Shown: in pieces, positions 1-11,842 of the stretch
Position numbering within the stretch: position 1 is the stretch's first letter
How the letters are laid out: each line of letters opens with the position of its first letter
Assembly (NCBI RefSeq): GCF_025698545.1
Contig: NC_068565.1
Location: 3,968,001-4,032,000, forward strand
DNA: 64,000 bases
Origin: Gossypium raimondii
Lineage: Eukaryota > Streptophyta > Magnoliopsida > Malvales > Malvaceae
Reading direction: 5' to 3'
Notes under the pieces: model-generated
What the model saw: the letters and a program-made list of their open reading frames with translations, nothing else
Database searches by the model: none
What the model was told of the DNA's origin: nothing
Position numbers and translations under genes: made by a program

Positions 1-338
1 AGAATGAGATTGAAAAGAAAAGAAAGATATTTTATAATGAAGAAAAACTCAGTAAAATTATAATAAAGTTGTAAATTAATATATATTATCAAAGTTGTTA
101 ATGTCCTAATTGTTTTTATGTAAAAAAGAAAAGAAAAAAAGAGCTAATGATATTTTTGAACCACCAATAAATATTATTTTATATTATTTACTTCCATACA
201 CATAGCAGTGCCAATTGTAGTATGGTTAAAATATCTTAAACATTTTGCTGTAAAATCAATATGAAAACTGAGTTATGAAAAGTTATAAATAAATAAAATT
301 CAATAATGTATAATTTGTAAGGGAGAAAAAGAACGTAC

Positions 339-3300
339 CTTTATGGAAGCTTTCTTAGCTTCTAAATGAACAACCAAATCAGTTAATAGAGGGCATCTTT
401 TCACTGAAAAGGACGATAACGATCTCAAGAATTGCTGGTGTTGGAGCATACTGTCATTTCCCACCCTGTCTTTGGCAACTCTAAACACTTGTTTTAATTG
501 AGAGCAAGCCTCTACGTTAAGAGTCAAACCCTGAAGCCCTTGTGGTGACATCGACGTTGGAAAAATATACTCCAAACCATAACAATTTGATATGCTGACG
601 TCTCCTAACTCTGGGAAGCACAAAGAATTATGAGAATTGATGGTTGGTGATATTTCTCCCTCGTCGCCTTCCAATTCTGTCACTATTTGCTTCATTTCAT
701 CACAGTAGCTTATGTCAAGACGTTTCAATTGTACTAGACTTTGAGCAAGAGAAAGTGAAAAGAGTGATTTCAAACGTGGGAACTTTTTTATAGTCAAAAC
801 AACTAAGCTTTCAAGTCTTACATGTTGGGTCGGAAAAATATACTCCAAACCATCACAAGTAGATATGTAGAGTTTTGTTAACTTTGGGAAGGACAAAGAA
901 GTATGAGAATTGATAGTATGTGATATTTCTCCCTTGTCACCTTCTAATTCTGTCACTGTTTGCTTCAACTCAGGACAATAGATTATCTCAAGTTTTTCCA
1001 AGAGTACGAGACTTTGAGCAAGAGAAAGTGAAAAGAGTGATTTCAAACGTGGGCAGTGTAGTATAGTCAATTCAACTAAGCTTTCAAGTCTTACATGTTG
1101 GGTTGGCAATTCCCATATGCAACTCAAATCTGGCAACCTTTGAAGACGTAAAATCTTCAAATTTGAAAGGAGTGGAGCTTCATTTTCCTCCACCTCCTCC
1201 ATTTGAAATACCACTTTTAGATTCTTGCAGTAATCGATTCTCACTAGTTTTAGATTTCGTAAGATCATTGATACCGACACCTTTGGTTGTGTTTTATTAG
1301 TCAAGCATTCTACATACTCATCCTTGATTTTTGACACTTCAAGAGACTCTAAATTCCCAAGTAATTGGGAAAATGCATTGTAAGGAAACACTTCCTCAAT
1401 TTTCAAGGATCTTGTTGTGTCAATAGTATAACCAAAACCGGACATTTCTCAGTAACCAAAATTTATACTAAAACAGTTTATGCCAATTTTGTAATTTTCT
1501 AATTCAGGAAACTCGAAGTCTAGTGGACAATGTAGAGAATGTACCTCAACTGATAGTCTCCTTAATTTGGTCAAAAATTTTATCTCGAGAAAGATATCAT
1601 TACTTATACCCGATCTTGGTAGATACAACTCCTCTAACTGAGACAACCTTCGAATAACTTTAGATTGAAATCTCCCAGAACACGCACAATTGATTAGATC
1701 CAATATCTTTAGATTTTCTAACATCTCTAATTCATCTGCAAGATCCTCGTACACCCAACCATGTAAACTCAGGATCTCAAGTGTTGTTAGGTTTCCAAGA
1801 AACGAATAGTGCGCAAAATTGTCCAAATGCAGAGCACGGAGTTTTGGTAGGAACGTAAGAGCATACAAGGAAATAACCCCCGTACCATATACAGCTGTAA
1901 GATTTAAAACTTTTAGTTCTGTCATTCCTAAAAAACATGTACCTTGTATATCGCAGTTATTGAGCAATAGGATCTCAAGCTTTGAATGCATCAATCTATC
2001 AGGAAATTTTTTCTTTTCACTGCCCAATAATGAGATTGCTTTACTAGATTCTGAGCTTTTATTTAGTGTTTCCAATCTAGAATTGATCATAAAACTACTT
2101 TCTTCTTCTGATGCAATCCATAGAGCAACATCACGAACTATATCATGTAACTTAACGTACCTAATCAAGCCAAAATAAAAGAGGATGCATTGAATAATAT
2201 TTTATTATTATACAATTTTAAGAAGAATAAAAGATAAAAAGAATGTAGAAAAAGGAACAATAGGAAGAAAAATTTTAATAAAACAAAGAGGTGGAGGAAA
2301 CTATCAAATTTAACTATAGTATACATCTTAATCAAATTTTACATTATATGAATTAGACTTAATATAATATTTGGTATTTAACTTGTCATTTTTCCTAACA
2401 CTTTTCATAATTTAATACCTAAACCTTTTCTTTTTCTTTTTGTATGTTTATGAGTAAGATTTACTGAATGTAAGACTAAAGTTAAAGTAGACTTCTGGAT
2501 TTATGTTTTATTTATCATTAAAATATTTCGAATATTTTTATATGTTAATATTTTAATAGATAATTAATATTTTTATAAAAATATTTTTATCTTGTTATAC
2601 TTTTATATACTCTTCAAAATGAAAGTATAATAGCTAAATAACATCATTTGGGAATCAAACACGACGAATAAATTTATATAAAATCTCATATCCATCCACC
2701 AATAATTATTTACTAAAATAAATTTATAATATATTTTAAAATAAAATATTTTCTTTCACCTACAGGAGTGACAAAATCCCAATCATTTATAAACAAATGA
2801 TATTTTTCAAGTTCAAGAAATGGAGAGTCTAAAATTGCTCGAGTTTGGCTAAGCTTGTGAACTTAGCAAGAGAACTCTATCTAGTATGTATATATCATTC
2901 ATCCTTTTAAGTTGTGTTTGTCTTAAAACAACTTTGAGAAAAATGGATTGATTTTCTGAAAAATTGATATTTTTAGTATTTAAATAATTTTGCATAAAAT
3001 ATTTTTATTTGAATTTTCTTTCTAAAATCATTTTCAGTGAAATAAACCCAAGATAAATTATATTTGATACAAAACATTATGGAAACACATTTTTTAAAAT
3101 CAAAATTATTTTAATAAGATAATATTTTGTAATAAATAATATATTATAATAAGCATTTTACTATTTAAGGGCCGGGATACCTATCCAATTTTATTCCACA
3201 AGCCTAAAAGCTCGCCCAATATATAGGTTTGAGAAACAAATAGACCTATTTAAAATATAGGTTGGGCCTGAACTTCATCATTCAAGGCTCGATCCCATCT

Positions 3301-6261
3301 AATTTTATACTTTTGTAATATAATTTTATTTTATTTTATATATTATATAATGTAAATCACATAAAATAGAATATATAATAATATAATACTACGAAAATAT
3401 TAAAATATGTTAAGTTATCTATGTTTAAAATTTTACTAATAAAAAGATCTAGAATATTAAATATTAAATATTATCGGTAACCTAGAATGAGCATTAGTTA
3501 GATATTTGTAAACATGGATAGATTTGAGTAAAATTTTAGACCTATATTTTAGGCTAATCTTAGCTTGGCTTGGGCAAATATAAAGCTACTAATATCATAG
3601 ATAAACCAAATCCGAACTTAGCCTAACTCAAACTATAAACACTTTTAATAATAAAGATTTAATATCTAATTAAAACTTATTTTGAAGTTATATATTGGGG
3701 AAGGGGAGACAACAATGATTAAATGAAATGAAATAGGATTTAAATTAACATTCATATTTATTTTATTAAAATAATCATATTTTATAATATAAAATATGTA
3801 TTACTAAATATTTATAGATTGTAATATATTTATTATCAAAATATTATTATTTTCAATAAAATATTAAGAACATTACTTAAATTTTAAAATTATTATTAAT
3901 GCTAATTTTTATCATTAAAATAAAACTTAGTATTAAATAATTTTACTAAAATCAATTATATTAATAATTTATTATATGATTAAATATAAATATGTATGTT
4001 TAATAATAAAATTATATTATTTGAGATTAATAATTTAGTATTTTTATAAAAATATTTTATATTTTCCTAATAATAAAATATATTTGCTTAATATTTAAAT
4101 ACAAATAAGTATTTTTAATATTTTTATAAAAACATTTTATAAAATAATCTTACTTTGTATAAAAACATATTTTCCTAAAACAAACTTTTAATATACGCAA
4201 ATACCAACTCAAGAAAGTGATAGTTTAAACGAGATATATATATAGCTTTGCCTTGGAATTTAAGCATCATACCTTCTAAAATCTTCAGCTTGCTTAACAA
4301 ACCTGATGAAGCCAAAATAAAAGTAAATAGCATTTTATTATTATAATACAATTTTAGGAGATGAAAATATAAAGAAACTACAAAAGAACTAATAAAACAA
4401 AAGATGAAGGAAAATATGAAATTTAGCTTTTTTATATATATATATCTTAATCAAAAGATACAAAAGGCTATTTCTTAGTTTTAGTCTTTAAAGTTAAATA
4501 AGACATGTAGGTTTATGTTTTATATATCATTAAAATATTTAAATTTCTTATATGTTAATATTATAAAGAAAATTATTTGGTAGCGGCGGTGAAGTTTTTA
4601 GATTTTACAAATAGAATGAGTGGTTAACAAGTGTCTTATAAAAATATAATAAAATATTTAAAAAATTACATGTGACAATTTAGTAATAAAAAAGTACATT
4701 AGTAATTTAAAATTTTTTTAGTTTGGTTAAGCTTGCCTACTTAGCAAGAAAACTCTATTTAGAATTCTAAGTCTTGGTATACCCAAATACCAATTAATGA
4801 AAAGGGATAAGCATGTATAGTTTGAAAATGTATCATACCTTCCAACATCTCCATCTTCTAGCAAGCAAGAATCTTTGAGGTAATCGATGACTTTCAAGAC
4901 TTGAATTCTCATTTATTCAATAGAGTTAACCTTATCATATAAGTTCAAACCCTAAGCATATCGCATCAAGTCTTCCACATTAATTAAGTCATCTTCAGGA
5001 TATAATGCACAGAGTAAGAAACATGTTTGGGACATCTTGTCCTTCAAATGCTCATAACTGATCTTAAGAGAAATGTAGGCATTTTTCTCTCTCTCTCTGT
5101 TTGAATGCTTGGAATCTCCATTAATCCACTTCTTTCAAGTTTTTTTCGTGCATCTTTCCACCTATCAAGAGCTTTACCTTTTAAAGCCTTTGCTAGTGTT
5201 ACAATGGCTAAAGGTAAGCCCTTGCATTCTTTTGCAATTTTCTTAGCCTCCCCAATAACACGCGAATCAGCTTTCTTGATACCTGCATTCATTTCGAACA
5301 GAGTCCATGCTTCACCATCTTCCAAAACCTTCAGTTGAATTGTCTCCTCACATTCCATATGTTGACAAACATTATAGTTGCGTGTTGTCAAGATGATTTT
5401 GCAACCCTTTTCATCTTTAACCAATGGAATACCTATCTTTCTCAAATCCCCATCATCATTCCACTCCTTCCATAGATCATCGATGATTACGAGAAACTTT
5501 CCATTACTCAATCTACTCCACAACTCTGTTGCTTTGCCGCCTTCAGTGTTCTTGCCAAATTTCAAGTCTAAGTCATCTGCAATTTTGTTTTGTATTTTTT
5601 CAATGTCTACAGTTTCGGACACAGTGACCATTATAACTCGATCAAATCCTCTGACTTTACCACTCACGTTTCTGACTAAGGTGGTTTTGCCCACTCCTCC
5701 CATCCCCCACACCCCTATTTTTTTTACTATATCATCCTTCAATGCCTCCATGATCTTATTGAAAGCAGCACCTGAAGATTTTAAATCCACATTATCCTTA
5801 GATGTGACCAAATCTAAGCTAGGAAGCTTTGCACGATGGCCGACTCGTTTAAATTCGGATTTTTTTACGAGATCAGCTATTTCCAATGTTTTATTCTCAA
5901 TCTCCTGACTTAATTGATATCGCCAACACCAATTAGGACACAGACAGAAGCATCTCTTATTTTCTTCAATTTCAGAGTCCAAAACTTTTACATCCTTTAG
6001 GGCATTTTCTGCCTTTGTCGGCCATTCATCAACTTGGTCGTAGATCACTTGAGTTCGAATCTGCAATTTAGCCTCCTCAACGTCGTCTTTCACTTGAGTT
6101 TCTTTTGCAGCCAAATCTTGTTGGTTTTGGTGCAGCTCTTGAACTATCTTATGAAAACGAAATAAGTAACGAATACGACGTTCGATTGGCTTCACTAAAT
6201 AGTCTACCAACAATGGTGCCACCAAACCAGAAGCAGCACTGAGACCCCACTCCGAACCCAT
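339..6261 (-). pseudogene. CC-NBS-LRR resistance gene, unit A (broken, 5' portion only in window)
   Basis: The ancestor was an intracellular NLR immune receptor of the RPS2/RPS5-like (At4g27190-like) CNL group. Exon 1 is 6261-4839: coiled coil with a CPNWCWRY motif, P-loop GMGGVGKTT, kinase-2 FLVIIDDLW, RNBS-B GCKIILTTR and GLPLAIVTLA. Exon 2 is 2160-339: an LHD (MHD-like) motif, then LRRs. The 2678-bp intron has GT-AG ends matching units B and C. I start at the ATG at 6261 because the ATG further upstream lies in a 5' UTR intron (6356-6272). Lesions: a frameshift in a GA-dinucleotide run near 5084-5097, stop TAG at 4954-4952, stop TAA at 4915-4913, and stop TGA at 1451-1449. After each, the paralogous protein sequence continues. 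Exon 2 also carries a tandem copy of a roughly 91-residue LRR block. Exons 3-6 would lie left of the window. Very likely non-functional, unless a truncated CC-NB-ARC protein is made. Confidence 0.88.
2161..4838 (-). other. Intron 1 of unit A, with internal duplication and dispersed-repeat sequence
   Basis: This AT-rich stretch separates the two exons of unit A. Its two ends resemble each other: 2161-2890 matches 4300-4750 in several blocks, including the acceptor-side text (aagccaaaataaaag) and the text before the donor. At about 4262-4300 a short piece resembling the end of exon 1 (acctt, then a run like the reverse complement of KDSCLL codons) abuts a piece resembling the exon 2 acceptor. 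That looks like a collapsed partial duplicate. Around 3170-3660 is a dispersed repeat rich in 'gggcctgaacttc'-type text, related to 57720-57930. No coding potential seen. Confidence 0.5.
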
Positions 6262-6271
6262 TGCTGTTAAT

Positions 6272-6463
6272 CTGAATTCACATAACAAATCTGCTAAGCC
6301 TAAGCAAAATGGTAGAGAATACAGTTGAGAATAATTATGAAAAGGTTGAGAGTTACCCCTTAAGATTATGATGAAGATATACTATAATGTGATGTTTAGA
6401 AGGCGCGCTCCTTGCTTCAAAGAAAATGCTCCAATTCTAAATCTGAAAGCAGAGTCGTTGAAG
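6272..6463 (-). other. 5' UTR exon and UTR intron of unit A
   Basis: A leader exon (about 6463-6357) follows an acceptor reading ttcacag and is followed by a UTR intron 6356-6272, with GT-AG ends, just before the ATG at 6261. The same arrangement and similar text occur before units B (18760-18535) and C (51610-51495), which supports it. Inferred from paralogy, not from transcript data. Confidence 0.5.
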
Positions 6464-6761
6464 CTGTGAACAAAAGTATTTACTCCCAAAAAAAAAAAAA
6501 AGTGTGACAGATATATATTGATGATCATATTTTATTATTTAATTTAACAATACTTTATAGGATTCTTAAAAATTTACATTTTTAAATAATGTTTGCCATA
6601 TATTGTAATTTCGGGCTGCCATGTCACATTGTGTTATTGGCTTTTAGAACAAAATCATAAAAATTTGTCCAAGTTAATAAAGTACCTAAAACAATATCCT
6701 AATTGAAATTATTAATCAATTTGGTTTTTTTTACTAAATTACATTATCCAACTATTAGTAA

Positions 6762-7375
6762 TTTTTTGTCACCCAACTATGAAAAGTTGCAAAACAGTTT
6801 TCAATCACCAATTAGTTAATGGTAGTATATTTTAAATTTGACATAATAGCAAATTTAATCTTTAACATTTATAAATTATGTCAATTTAGTTTTGATACTA
6901 AATAATTGAACCCTCAACATTTACACATTATGTAATTTGGTCTTTTTTTTCAATTTTGTTTTTCTTTATGATATTGAGGGTTAATTTTAAAAGAATGAGA
7001 AAATATGAAAATTATTATCTTAGATTTTTGGGTGTTTTCATTTTTTGTATAGTTGATAAATTTGTTTTTTTAACATTTTAGGTGAAAGGGTCACAAAGAA
7101 AAGCAAAACTGTAAAAAAAGAGACTAATTTACATAATGTATAAATATTGAGGATTAACTTTTTTAGAATCAAGACTGAATTCACATAATTTATATATGTT
7201 GAGGATTCAAGTTGCTATTATGCCAATTTTAAAAGCTGTCACCGTTAACCAGCTGGTGACCTAAAAAAGACATAATTGAATAGTTAGGTAACCATTTTGT
7301 AACTTTTCATAGTTAGGTGAACAAAAAAAATACTATTTTTATAACTTTTCATAGTTAAGTGATCAAAAATAAATT
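6762..7375. repeat. Foldback-type non-coding element with long inverted arms
   Basis: The left arm (from 6762, beginning ttttttgtcacccaactatg) is inverted at the right end (7230-7330, ending in catagttaggtgaacaaaaa). A further partial copy of the right arm follows at 7338-7375. There is no ORF of note. Similar 'covers a column of cells, tactgtcacttaac' type text recurs in the intron of unit C (43800-44030) and at 58403-59432, so this is a dispersed MITE-like family. Target-site duplications were not resolved. Confidence 0.55.
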
Positions 7376-7800
7376 TACGAAGAATTGGGTGCGTAGTATT
7401 AATTGGCTAAGCAAAGGGATAAATCCATAATTAATTCGTTTGAAAAATGATAAATTAATTATGTTTTAGCCCTTTGAAAGTAAATACAGACTTCCCACTA
7501 CTCCAATACTTTAGATGTTTCCTTTCTACGTCTGTCTTAGTAGTCAATTGCTCCATATCTGACCTTAACTGAGTTATTCTGAGGGAAAAATATATATAAT
7601 TGAAGATAAATGATTTAATATTTATTTTAATGTCTAAACTACTACTTTTCTCATTTTGATACATCAAACATTCTTAGTACTTAAACATTTTAGTCCTAAG
7701 CCTCACGTGGCTAATTCAGATATATTATATAATTTTAAAATTAAAATAAATTATTTTAAATTAAAATTTTAAAATTTTATTTTATTTAAATAAAATTTTA

Positions 7801-8090
7801 AATTACTTTAATTAATGATATGGGTTATAAATTAACTACTTTAATTACTATGATTAAAAATTTTAATTTAAATTAATTACTTTAATATATTTATTTTAAA
7901 TTTATCTATGATTAATTTAAATTGCTTTTATTTATTTTAATTACTATGATTAATTATTTATTTATTTTAAATTACTTTAATTAATGATATGGGTTATAAA
8001 TTAACTACTTTAATTACTATGATTAATAATTTTAATTTAAAATTAATTAGTTTAATATATTTATTTTAAATTTATCTATTTGTCTCATTA
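7801..8090. repeat. AT-rich direct duplication, period about 169 bp
   Basis: A block of about 110 bp starting aattactttaattaatgat at 7801 recurs at 7970 with few changes, separated by related ttatttatttt filler. The sequence is almost pure A/T. It looks like a local tandem duplication in spacer DNA with no coding content. Confidence 0.7.
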
Positions 8091-9600
8091 AATAATTTCA
8101 TTAAACATCAAAATTATAGACAATAAGTGAAAGACTTCGTCGGTGGGCATAGCTGGCTGTCGGCCACACTTTAAAATGTCTAATGTGGTATTCGAACTAT
8201 CAATTTGTGTATCATTTGGTACCTGTACATTCATAAAATATACAATGTGGTACTTATACTTTGGAAGTGTTTAACATAGTACCTAATATATCAATCATGT
8301 ATTATTATGGTACCTAAAATTAAAACCTTTAGACCTTAGCAAATGCTAAACTAACTAATGAGAATTCAATATGTAAATTTTGTTCTAAATCTCCGATTCT
8401 ATGTAGATGATACAACATTATGTGACAAAATAAATAAAACAAAAAGTAAATAACTAAACCTAAACAACATGAGTTCAACTTTACAAAACCATCGAACTTT
8501 AACTTAAAATTTCTTCAACTTTTAAATACCCTAGAATTTTCCAAATATTTTCAAAATTTATACAAGCCAAAATTTTTCAAAATTATGTCCCTTACTTCTT
8601 ATTGAACTTGAATGAGAGGTTGAATAACTTCATTTCGACTACCATTTTTATTTATTATTTATCTCTTCATATAATATTATATTATCCATGTGAAATTGAT
8701 GATTTGAAAAAAATTCATGTGTTGGTTTAGTAATTACCACGGGTGTTGACTCTATGTATCATAATAATATACAAATCAATAGTTCAGATACCATATTGAA
8801 CATTTCAAAGACCACTATAGTAAACGAAAATAAAGTACAGAGGCTTAATTGGACATTTTGAAAGTTTAGGGGTCACATTAGAACAAACCCTAAAGTATAA
8901 GGGCCTTTGATGGATTATCCCTTTTTTGAATTTAATACTAATTCTTATTTTGAATTTATTTTGAATTTAATAAATTTTTAACTTTTTAATATATAATTAT
9001 AAAAGTGAAACAAAGTTGACGTGGAAAATTGATTGAAGTCAAGAAACAATATCCGGAAATTCATGTCCCCATACCAAACATGTTCAGATGATGGAATCTG
9101 CAACAATAAACTACATTGAAAAGAGTGTATGAAAGGCACCCCATTTGCTGAATAGATTCTACACCAATCTCATCCCATCCCATCTTTCTATTTCCATCTG
9201 TAGCTTAAATAACATTATAAATATAATTTTAATTCTTTTTATAAATGATAGATGTAGGTGTTGTCTATGGATTGAACAATAATAAATTAAATTAGATGTT
9301 GTATAACATTTTCTTACATCAAATTTTAGTAAATTAAATTTTATTCGAAATATAAATAAAATGTTTAATATAAAATATACTAATAATATTTTGTTTTTTT
9401 GAAAGTATAGTATGAATCAATCTTTAAAATGGAATTATTTAAATATTTAATATTAAATTATTTTACATATTATAAATCATGTAAATCCACTTAATTAGTG
9501 AATGGCAAAATTATATAGAAAAATAATATAAAATCAACTTTCTTAATAATACTTATTCATTATAATGATGATAAATAATAAATAGGTATATATATTTTGA
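8091..9600. other. Gene-free spacer with degenerate dispersed repeat
   Basis: No gene is visible. From about 8130 to 8930 there are repeated 'gtggtacttata' / 'tggtaccta' phrases and a right end with 'aggggtcacattagaac', which in reverse resembles the left end. This suggests another old foldback or MITE-like repeat. The rest is AT-rich spacer between units A and B. Confidence 0.35.
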
Positions 9601-9689
9601 AAGGAAATATTTCATTAATAACTTAAATACACATATAACGAATGATTAAAAGAAAAAGAAAAACGATAACTAAAATCTCAATCCATACA

Positions 9690-10245
9690 CCTAATTCTAA
9701 GTCCTATCTCTTTAATTGATCCATAACATGGAAATCTTCCATTCACAATAATTCACATTATATGAGTTACCTTTTTAGTGCTTTTAAGACTCTAAATGAA
9801 GTATATATAAAGATAGAAAATGAGACTAAAGTTGGAGATAATCTTTAAACCAGCGTTCCAAATTTACAGACATCATTGTTTCGACTGTGCCCAAATTAAG
9901 GCCTCCTTGACTGCGTATATTTCAGCAACTTTAGGAGCCATCATTGGATTAACATGACCCTTTTGCATCACGGACTACAGCAGACCAGCCTGCAGCATTA
10001 GCCTCCCTAAATAACGTGGCATTGATATTGCACTTCACCCATTCCACAGGCGGCTTTGACCAGCATGAACCGCCAACACCAGAAACTGCTCCAGGCTCTT
10101 GAACTTTATCAATAGTTCGTCAAACATCATTCCAATCTTGCATAAAAGAGACAGAAAAAGCTAGGATATGAGCGGTTGAAGCATTTTTCGATTGCCATGC
10201 AAAAAGGTTCCTATGGAACCAAAGACTCCGCATAATACTTAAAGC
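9690..10245 (-). mobile_element. Non-LTR retrotransposon (LINE) 3' end, RNase H-like region, degenerate
   Basis: Minus-strand translation gives recognisable pieces of the C-terminal region of plant LINE polyproteins: SLWFHRNLFAWQSKN (10240-10190), then KPPVEWVKCNINA and FREANAAGWSAVVRDAKGS (10075-9955), then, after a frameshift, APKVAEIYAVKEALIWAQSK (9935-9880). Order and spacing match the RVT_3/RNase H-like tail. Several stops and frameshifts show it is dead. Its 3' flank (9690-9860) is similar to 30420-30560, probably the tail of a second copy. Confidence 0.75.
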
Positions 10246-10329
10246 TCAACCAACGAGTTGTTTTTAGTGATATATAATGAATCAAAATTGATATTGTGTG
10301 AAAAAAAAAATCAAAGATAATGCACAAAC

Positions 10330-10725
10330 ATACCATCTGATTGCATCTGCAACCAATCTTGTGTCAAATCAATTCCTGTCGAATATCGGGATTCAGTGAG
10401 CTACGGTTGGGGGACCTAAGATAATGATACTGCCAAAGCTAAATTGCATCGCTCCAATATTGATAGAACCTTGCTTTCATCTTTGCTGCCAATGAACTAA
10501 GAAAAGTATTTGGGATCTTGCACAATTCAATCAACAGTATGTAAACATGACAGATTTCAGGAAAATACACATTTGCAGTAGGACTTTTGTAACTAGAGAA
10601 GACATTAATGGTTTCAGTAAATAGCTTGAAATAGCCGGAAATGGAACTTGCCCATTCCCACTCTTCACCACTTGAAGCAAGGTCTGAAAAGTTCTTATGA
10701 AAAACTTAAGCGAACTATGTAGCAT
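10330..10725 (-). pseudogene. hAT-type transposase C-terminal fragment (RNase H-like, DUF4413-like)
   Basis: The minus strand from about 10715 to 10455 reads through EEWEWASSISGYFKLFTETI, then SPTANVYFPEIC and LAAKMKARFYQYWSDAI, ending in a stop. The pattern (long helix, F-x3-T, S-PTAN, ending AxKMKxKFxxYW) matches the region before the dimerisation domain in BED-finger/hAT transposases such as the RICESLEEPER and DAYSLEEPER families. Only this fragment is present, with no BED finger and no complete dimerisation domain. I regard it as a dead remnant, though domestication cannot be excluded from sequence alone. Confidence 0.6.
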
Positions 10726-11573
10726 TGTTGTAAACATGTTTGCCCAGTAAAGATGGAGCACCTACTCACCATGTACTGACCATACTTCTCTTTGATTGCA
10801 GGCAAATTAGCAACACCAACATTACGGTAGAGATGATGCAGTCCCCTAAATTAGAGGGCTGGCATAGTGTGTAATCCCTCAATATAGAATCCTGCCCAAT
10901 ACAATGAAAAAGAATAGACATATAGCTGAACAAATCAGTACTTAGTAAATAAACTATGCCTGGGACGTACAAATATTACTGTCAAGACATATAGCTCATT
11001 TATTTCTGTCAAAAAAAATCAACATATTAATTTATTCATTTCTACAAAAATCAACCAATGGGTAAATTGTCCAACGTATGTTTTAAAATGCTTTCAGTAA
11101 ATAGCTTGAAATAGCCAGTAATGGAACTTGCCCATTCCCAATCATCACTTGAAGCAAGGTCTGATATTCAGATCAAGCTCTTATTAAAAACTTAAGCGAA
11201 TTATGTAGCATTGTTGTAAACATGTTTGCCCCGTAACGATGGAGCACCTACTCACCTTGTACTGACTATACTTCTCTTTGATTGCAGGCATATTAGCAAC
11301 ACCACCATTAAGGTAGAGATAAGGCAGTCTCCTAAATTAGAGGGCTGGCATAGTGTGTAATCCGTCAATATAGAATCCTGCCCAATACAATGAAAAGGGA
11401 TAGATATATAGCTGAACAAATCAGTACTTAGTAAATAAACTATGCCTTGGACGTACCAAATATTTCTGTCAAGATTTTAGCTTTTAAATGCTCATTTATT
11501 TCTGTCAAACAAAATCAACAAATTAATTTATTCATTGCAACAAAAATTAACCAATGGGTGTTTTAAAATGCTT
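10612..11573. repeat. Tandem direct repeat, two units of about 480 bp, covering part of the hAT remnant
   Basis: Unit 1 (10612-11091) and unit 2 (11092-11573) both run from cagtaaatagcttgaaatag to tgttttaaaatgctt and stay similar throughout. They share phrases such as agcaaggtctga and ctaaattagagggctggca. The minus strand of each unit has a possible short exon reading AIKEKYGQYM-like text followed by a GTGAGT donor. The duplication split the hAT-like fragment, so only the leftmost copy retains the downstream coding piece. Confidence 0.8.
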
Positions 11574-11842
11574 TTCAAGGTAGCAAATGCATCAAACTCT
11601 GTACAAAAAATAAAGAACGAGTAGATATTCCATAAAAGAAGCAACTCGATCGATCAGACTTTGAAAAACATAATCAACAAATAAGTAACAATTAGAACTA
11701 AAAAGAAGAATAAAAAGAACCAAAAAACCAAGGCGAGAAGAAGGGTAAATGGTCATGCCATATTTACCTAGTTAATTAACTAGTGTTGACTGTTGGTACA
11801 ATCGACGTGATTTAGGCGCAAGAATGATTTTTGCAACATTTT

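Noticed and set aside
5105..5908. Plus-strand ORFs opposite the NB-ARC exons (also 17362-18102, 50322-51260, 41530-41901)
   Set aside because: They are antisense shadows of the NLR coding exons with no recognisable domain and no independent signal.
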